Of a stretch of DNA of 37,091 nucleotides, positions 31,845 through 37,091 are shown piece by piece. The stretch covers positions 112,726 through 149,816 of the forward strand of contig JBNGIO010006247.1 in NCBI GenBank assembly GCA_049999805.1, written 5' to 3'. A program made the position numbers and the translations under genes. A model generated the notes under the pieces. That model saw only the letters and a program-made list of their open reading frames with translations. It was not told the origin of the DNA and ran no database searches. Source of the DNA: Folioceros fuciformis. Lineage: Eukaryota > Anthocerotophyta > Anthocerotopsida > Anthocerotales. Every line of letters starts with the position of its first letter. Within the stretch, counting starts at the first letter, position 1.

Positions 31845-32997
31845 TCACCCAAGTTTAGACCAAATCATTCCAAAGCTGTACACACTTTTAGCACAGTGCA
31901 AAACACAGACTGAGATTTGGCAGACCGAGCGGCAGCTACCAAGATATGTGTCCACTTTCTCTCGTACATACGTACTCTATATGGACGGTAGAGCTCGATG
32001 GCACTCGAGCTTACAGTTATTAGCAGGCGCAGACTTTCTCGTGCGGACATTGACATTGCGGGACATGACTGGGAATTGTGTGCAGACAGTTTGTTCAGCC
32101 ACGCTGGTGAGCACATCCATGTCCATGGCATCTTGCAGCCTACTGAGCGACATATAGTTCCCCTTCTGTGCTTTTCGATTAATACCCAAGTTTGACAGCG
32201 AGATCATGAACTAAGTCGCCCGCAACCACATCCTTCACAACGTTTTTGCAAAGTTTAAAGTGGCGGACTGGCAGACTGAGGGATGACAAGACAGGCAGAG
32301 GGCAGGTACTTGAGCGCAGCCGCAAAGAAAGCCTTTCATGCATTTGATAAAGTTGTATGACCTCAAATCTGGTTCCCGAAATTCGCAATGGCGGACGCAT
32401 TCATTCAGCCTCACTCGATTTACGTCTATTGCTAGCTCATCACGGGCTAGTCGAAGAGCGAGGAACGCTTGTCTGCAGACGTCAAACGGCCCCAGTGAGA
32501 GAATGCTTTTGATATGTTTGCCCTAGCTCCATGCTGCCCCTGCGTCATATGCTGACAGTGTGACTAATTCCATCGCTTGCACCCATAAATCAGGGTCTTC
32601 CCTTGGTTTGATTTGATCTTGGTGTCTGACGGCCTGTCCAGGCCTTGATTTGGTCTTTCTGTCTAACGGATCGGTTTTACCTGCCAAACGGTCATCCGGC
32701 ATGACTAAGTATGCACAATACACAGCCACAGTTTGCAACTGGGACCCAGTTGCGAAGGGTAAGCTGCATGTATGACCAGCATCTCCTATTTGGGGGCGTG
32801 ATATCCACAATAGTTTCGGCTCTACATTCCACGTCCTGAACCCAGCACTTCACCCCACAATCTAGGAAGCTCTTGTTCCTGAATGATACAAATTTTGAAT
32901 ACACTCTGGCAGTCTGGACTGTCCTCACTCCGGGCGACTCCGTTCAACGCTTACAGGTTTGCGGTGCTATCAGCCGTTCACAAAGATAGGCAAACAT
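31845..32997 (-). CDS. Unrecognised eight-exon gene
   Basis: Eight exons chain in phase with GT..AG introns, mostly 36 to 115 bases: 32955-32997, 32854-32918, 32681-32738, 32583-32596, 32424-32522, 32186-32361, 32015-32142 and 31845-31909. The total is 648 nt and 215 residues. The strongest parts are the last four exons, with predicted helical sequence such as FDVCRQAFLALRLARDELAI, HFKLCKNVVKDVVAGDLVHD and RLQDAMDMDVLTSVAEQT. Donors there are GTAAAT, GTATTA and GTAAGC, and acceptors all end in AG. The 14-nt fourth exon is the weakest link. The gene starts 85 bases after the 6-phosphogluconolactonase stop, on the same strand, so the true 5' end could differ. I recognise no family, no signal peptide and no membrane segment. 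A decayed gene is possible, but the uninterrupted phases argue against heavy decay. Confidence 0.45.
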
Positions 32998-33081
32998 GAG
33001 GGTATGGCGGCTTCACTCCGGCCAGGGTGCAAGGAGTTCCATGGTTTGGGGCCTCGGCGGAGATCAAGGAATATGTCTCTT

Positions 33082-34908
33082 CTACTTGGCGGCTGAGGAG
33101 TAGTCAATAAAAGGAAACATTTTGGGGTTACTCCAGTCTCTTGTGGCCAGACTTGATGTGGCTTCTTTGTCACAATGCCACACCAACTCGCCATCGGACA
33201 ACCTCACAAGCTGAGCAGGAACGGAGCCAGGAAGAGCTGGCCGTTCCAATACCCTCTGCAATATGAATGCTTTGCTGCTCCCAACCACGACAAAAGCAGC
33301 CTGTTCTCTCCAACATACCACCACGTACCGTCAGATTTGCTGCCAAACGCTAGCTAGCAAACAAATTCACTCCAGGGCTCAACAGAGAAAACGTACGTGA
33401 GCTGCTGCGTTGATCAACGGCAGCGTCATGGTGATCCGTTCAGACGGGAGTTTCGGCGAGTTTGTAACTGGCACTACCCAGTCATTTTTTTCTGCAAGAT
33501 GCGGGCTGTTTGGGAAAAGTGATGCAACATGACCATCCGATCCCAATCCAAGTAAGATCTGTCACCCCTTCAGCGAAACTTCTCGTTAGCGGTAGTGTCC
33601 AAAAGTAAGCAGTCATGGGAGTTGAAAACAAGATAACCGGAATGTCCTTACAAGATCAAAGCGGGGGTATTGACCCGAACTGTCCAACTGGAGGACCTTT
33701 TTTTTCACAAGATTCCTGCAATAGAACAAAGCAAGGGTTTTTGCTACGCCCACAGAGCTCTCTCGAACCTCCAAGCTTGCTCATGCAGGACATATCACTT
33801 GCCTCAATTCATTTTCATAGTCTGATGCAGCTGAGCTCGGATCCTGAAACTCTTGAATAGCATGGATGTTAGGCTGGGCGATGGGCAGTTTCGAAGTAAA
33901 CTCCTCCTGCGTATAACGCTTTCACACTGTCAACTACAGAGTGCATACACACCAAGTGGGGTACTCAGAAAAAAACGCTATCCGAGGAGAAGAAGGTGGA
34001 AATAAACACACCTTTGCGAGCCTGTAATTACTGTCCTCATGATCTAGAGGAACGACCCTTTCATCCACCCAAAATACATGCCATTGTCTCCAGTGAACGC
34101 AAGATCGATAAGGTTCCCTCGTCAAGACATCCAAAGCCTGCGTCCCAAAAGTTCGAATCAAATCACAGCGTCGTCAACAATGCACACCACTGCACACACT
34201 GTAACGAGAGCAACGGGACAGGCAGGACCTTCACGACGGAGCCTCCCGAAAGAGCTACTGTAAAAACTCTTCGAGCATACACTGCTTCCTTGGACAATTG
34301 AGCCACATACTCAGCGAAACCATCAGCAAGCTGACTGGAGCTGTCGTACTCCAGCACTGTAGCTTCCGAGGCTCCTTCCGGATACTGGAAAGGATGTCCA
34401 GGCCTCTCACCATAATCATTGTTCCCGTCCGACTCCTCAACAACAGTCGCAGATCCGTTGCTATCAGCGCCAATCGGCTCAGTCACCTGCCTCTTCTTAG
34501 GTCGTCCTCTATGCTTAACATCCTCAGCGCTACTGGCCGTTGAAGCAAACGTGTTAGCACTCAAACCGAGGTTCCCTACCCTTTGAGGGAGGGCTCTAAC
34601 GCAGCCTACAACTTTCTCCCCAGCCAAGCATTTCAGAAGAGGAGAAGACGGACAGAATAACTCCTGGATACCACTCCTGCACGGAACAAAATGTGACTCT
34701 CCCTACACCACAGGAAAAGGCAGTGTATGAATGAGATTGATGACGACAACAGAACTGCTGAATCCGCAACATGCTTTGCCGCTTCCCGGAAACGGAGCAC
34801 AGCAGACTGTTTCGAAAGAAAGAAACCGCTTCAAAGCTGTTCCAGCGCAAGACGGCAATTCCACGAGTGTCCTACCTGCGGAACCAGAGGTTGTACAGAC
34901 GCAGACAT
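33082..34908 (-). CDS. 6-phosphogluconolactonase with long N-terminal extension
   Basis: Second enzyme of the oxidative pentose phosphate pathway; hydrolyses 6-phosphogluconolactone. Seven exons: 34876-34908, 34229-34663, 34012-34137, 33799-33906, 33652-33696, 33397-33558 and 33082-33300, totalling 1128 nt and 375 residues, all junctions phase 0. The first exon codes for only eleven residues ([11 protein letters not shown]); it is needed because the second exon has no ATG. Family blocks are [30 protein letters not shown], the active-site region [15 protein letters not shown], and [20 protein letters not shown]. The last block is [16 protein letters not shown]. The N-terminal extension of about 100 residues suggests plastid targeting but also contains the basic motif RGRPKKR. 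The C-terminus runs about 20 residues past the usual family end. Confidence 0.92.
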
Positions 34909-35920
34909 GATCTGAATGGCAAAAGTAGTCCTTGCCACCGCCATAACGACCCCCGGCTACCTTCCCCAGGTCTCCGCAGCATCATCATGGAACGCGCTCC
35001 TCCGAATCGCGGCTACATACTTCACTTTCGCAGAGTCTAGACAGGAAGGCTCGATCCCGCAGACGGGACGGTCCGTGGTTGTCCTTAGATAACTTCCTAA
35101 GGCCGCATCCAGAATTCAGATAAGCCTTGAACATCGACTCGGAATCACGAATCCAATGGTCACCGGACACCGGTTTAACCAGTCAAATCCCTCTTGGAAG
35201 AAGAAAAGAAGGCGCCACACAACGTTGAAACATTGGTGACAAGCGTTTAACCAATATTTGTGTTACAGATTATTACATAATGTTTTACTGACCTAGGTAC
35301 TTCAATGTCGTACTAGCGTTTGGGCAATGATTTGAAGAGACGAATTTGAACTGCAATGCTACTATGCTGATCTAAAGCTACATCTATCCTGCAAGGGTTC
35401 CTGGGGGCCACTCCCTGCGGTGAGGCCACAGCTCTTCTGCCATACAATAAAGGGAGATAGCAAATAGATCGCAAAACCTTGAGACTCATCAGTGGATCCA
35501 AAAAAGGTTTGGAGTGGGGGAGCACAAGGGAGATGATCTACCACGGTTGCAGCAGTGGCTTCTATTCTCACAGCCACGGCGCTAGAGAACAAGAATAGGG
35601 AAAGGCTCTATGATTACAGACCATGCCAACACAGGGCCTAGTAGCATAACTGAAATGGGCCGAATGTACAGCATCAGGAGGGCACCAGGCGCAGCTTGAT
35701 CCACAAATGCCAGGCCAGGCCACGCCAGGCCATGCCTTTCTTCAATCCTGGCAGCCAAGGACCTGCAATGCATGTCGAGTGAGAGGAGGAGGGCATCTCG
35801 TTTTCGGTGCTGCACAACGGAGCAGAGGTAGCCAAGGCACAGCACAGGCAACCCGTCACCCGTGATGCTGGTCAAGGAGAAATATGCATCCTAGGAAGAA
35901 AAAATGTGGTGGCTCACGTG
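34909..35920. other. Intergenic region between CID7-like gene and 6-phosphogluconolactonase
   Basis: Both flanking genes read leftward. The interval should contain the lactonase promoter and the 3' untranslated region of the CID7-like gene. No coding sequence is supported; short open frames on both strands lack protein features. Confidence 0.55.
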
Positions 35921-37091
35921 TTATAGAGTGACGAGAAGCATGCCCGGCTCTGTCTCCGTGAACTGCAAGTCGAGCTCCTCGGTCGCCAGGTACTGCTTGA
36001 TGGCAATCGGCAACCTGGCCAGGGCCCGGGCGCCAGGTGTGTGGTGCCCTGTTCCAACACACACGAACATCTGCTGCTTGCTACGTTGCAAGGCTGCAGC
36101 CACACGGAGAGACTTCAACTCCTGCTTCAGCAACAGAACAGCCTCTTTGACGTGCAGGCCGTGCAGATCAAGCAGCCTGGCCTTGCCTTGCGTCAGCTTC
36201 TGAAACTCCCCTGCAATAGCAGCGTTCCTCTCGTGGAATATGGCCTTCCCTGCTTTCTCGTGCGCGGCCTTCATCTGCTCGTTCAACTGGTGTCCCTTGC
36301 TGCTCAACTCCTTGGCCAAGGCCCTGTTGCCTGCTATATACGCCCGTCTGGCATTCTCAAAGCAGACATTCCGTGCCCGGGCATGGTCCCTGGCCTCCTC
36401 CCGCATGTCAGCATACAAGTTGGACACGGCCTCCCCAGTGTTCAACCAGGGTTTGGGAGTGTGCCCCTGCACCTTACTGCTCAACTGAAACTTGTGCGTC
36501 TGCTGCTGCTGCTGCAGCAGCTTGTCCTCTAACCGGGTGGCCCCAAAGAAGCTACCTGCCTGGGAAGAGCGGGCAACGCTCCTCCCCAGCCCCTGGTAAG
36601 GGTCGGCGGCCGCCGGCTTGAATGAGCCACTCCATCCCTTCCTGGCCACGGCTGCGAAGTTGGTTGACGAGGAGCGGTAGTCTTCACCGGTGCTGAGCTT
36701 CCGCATGCCGCCCTCCAGCAGACTATACATGTTGCCCCCGCTCCCGACATTCGCACTCCCCAGGTCATACCCCCCTAAGGCCGGAAAATCGGCGGGGGTG
36801 GACACCGACGGCACATGCGCCACAGACGGGTACTGCTCCGACACAGATCCCTCATCCTTCCTCTCCAGGTACTGTAGCGTCTCTACCGTCATGCTCAAAT
36901 CACCCTCATTAGCACACAACATCTCCGTCAGGCTCTCGATGGCGAAGCCCGGAAATCTGGCCGTGAGCAACGCCACAGGATCAATATCCACCAGGTCATC
37001 AGGAAATGCCATGCTCCCGGCCCCACGAGAATTGTATACCCAATTCAGGTCCGCGTCCTCCGCCCACGCGGCCCTGACCTCGCTCGGGGAT
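35921..37091 (-). CDS. CID7-like protein with CUE, DUF1771 and SMR domains (5' partial)
   Basis: Matches the plant CTC-interacting-domain proteins CID5/6/7, which bind poly(A)-binding protein and probably act in mRNA fate. The visible C-terminal part, numbered from the ATG at 37012, has four elements. A CUE-like ubiquitin-binding fold covers about residues 8-50 (TARFPGFAIESLTEML). A DFPAL motif lies near residue 75. A DUF1771 helix region follows, with EARDHARARNVCFENARRAY and NRALAKELSSKGHQLNEQMK. An SMR nuclease-type domain closes the protein, with LLDLHGLHVKEA and VCVGTGHHTPG. The stop is TAA at 35921. The frame stays open past this ATG to the window edge and upstream codons resemble family sequence, so the ATG at 37012 is probably internal. 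The N-terminal PAM2 motif would lie outside the window. No intron is seen in this 1.17 kb. Confidence 0.92.
   Translation of the reverse strand, partial: SPSEVRAAWAEDADLNWVYNSRGAGSMAFPDDLVDIDPVALLTARFPGFAIESLTEMLCANEGDLSMTVETLQYLERKDEGSVSEQYPSVAHVPSVSTPADFPALGGYDLGSANVGSGGNMYSLLEGGMRKLSTGEDYRSSSTNFAAVARKGWSGSFKPAAADPYQGLGRSVARSSQAGSFFGATRLEDKLLQQQQQTHKFQLSSKVQGHTPKPWLNTGEAVSNLYADMREEARDHARARNVCFENARRAYIAGNRALAKELSSKGHQLNEQMKAAHEKAGKAIFHERNAAIAGEFQKLTQGKARLLDLHGLHVKEAVLLLKQELKSLRVAAALQRSKQQMFVCVGTGHHTPGARALARLPIAIKQYLATEELDLQFTETEPGMLLVTL

Noticed and set aside
31431-31913. Plus-strand frame of 160 codons
   Set aside because: It begins at GTG rather than ATG, has no family features, and overlaps the last exon of the better-supported minus-strand model.
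36041-36621. Plus-strand frames rich in Leu and Gln
   Set aside because: They are antisense to the CID7-like coding region and reflect its CAG/CTG codon runs.

Overview
This is nuclear DNA from a land plant. The evidence is multi-exon genes with canonical GT..AG introns, interstitial TTTAGGG (plant-type telomere) units, a hevein-domain chitinase, a plastid-type PPR-SMR protein and a CID7-like protein. Introns are short (about 50 to 150 bases, a few longer) and about eleven genes fit in 37 kb. That points to a compact non-seed-plant genome, such as a hornwort or a lycophyte. The taxonomic guess is an inference. Three runs of N are assembly gaps; one of them removes part of an aldehyde dehydrogenase exon.

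Layout. 1-2264: AT-rich intergenic DNA with two hairpins and a duplicated block carrying telomere repeats. 2265-5098 (+): mitochondrial-type ALDH2. 5868-7157 (-): RER1, a Golgi-to-ER retrieval receptor. 7937-10634 (-): gamma-glutamyltransferase copy A. 11902-12138 (-): a small secreted protein. 12598-14617 (-): DAP3/mS29, a mitochondrial ribosomal GTP-binding protein. 16318-17844 (+): an intronless protein ending in a group II intron maturase X-like domain but with no reverse transcriptase. 17890-18309 (-): a tentative small gene. 18643-20894 (+): gamma-glutamyltransferase copy B. 21101-22579 (-): hevein/GH19 chitinase. 23025-28259 (-): a very large P-class PPR protein with a degenerate SMR-like end. 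28.4-31.8 kb: repeat-rich intergenic DNA. 31845-32997 (-): an unrecognised eight-exon gene model. 33082-34908 (-): 6-phosphogluconolactonase. 35921-37091 (-): a CID7-like CUE/DUF1771/SMR protein, cut by the window end.

The genes are mostly unrelated housekeeping and organelle genes, so no operon-like system is present. Two themes stand out. First, the two gamma-glutamyltransferases are head to head about 8 kb apart and share every internal intron position and phase, so they are an old inverted duplicate pair. They differ in N-terminal targeting and in one substrate-binding serine. Second, three genes are likely to act in organelle gene expression: DAP3 in the mitochondrial ribosome, the X-domain protein in intron splicing, and the PPR-SMR protein in plastid RNA or transcription.

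Exon boundaries were worked out by hand from splice sites, reading phase and family alignment. All listed chains are phase-consistent, but none has transcript support here.
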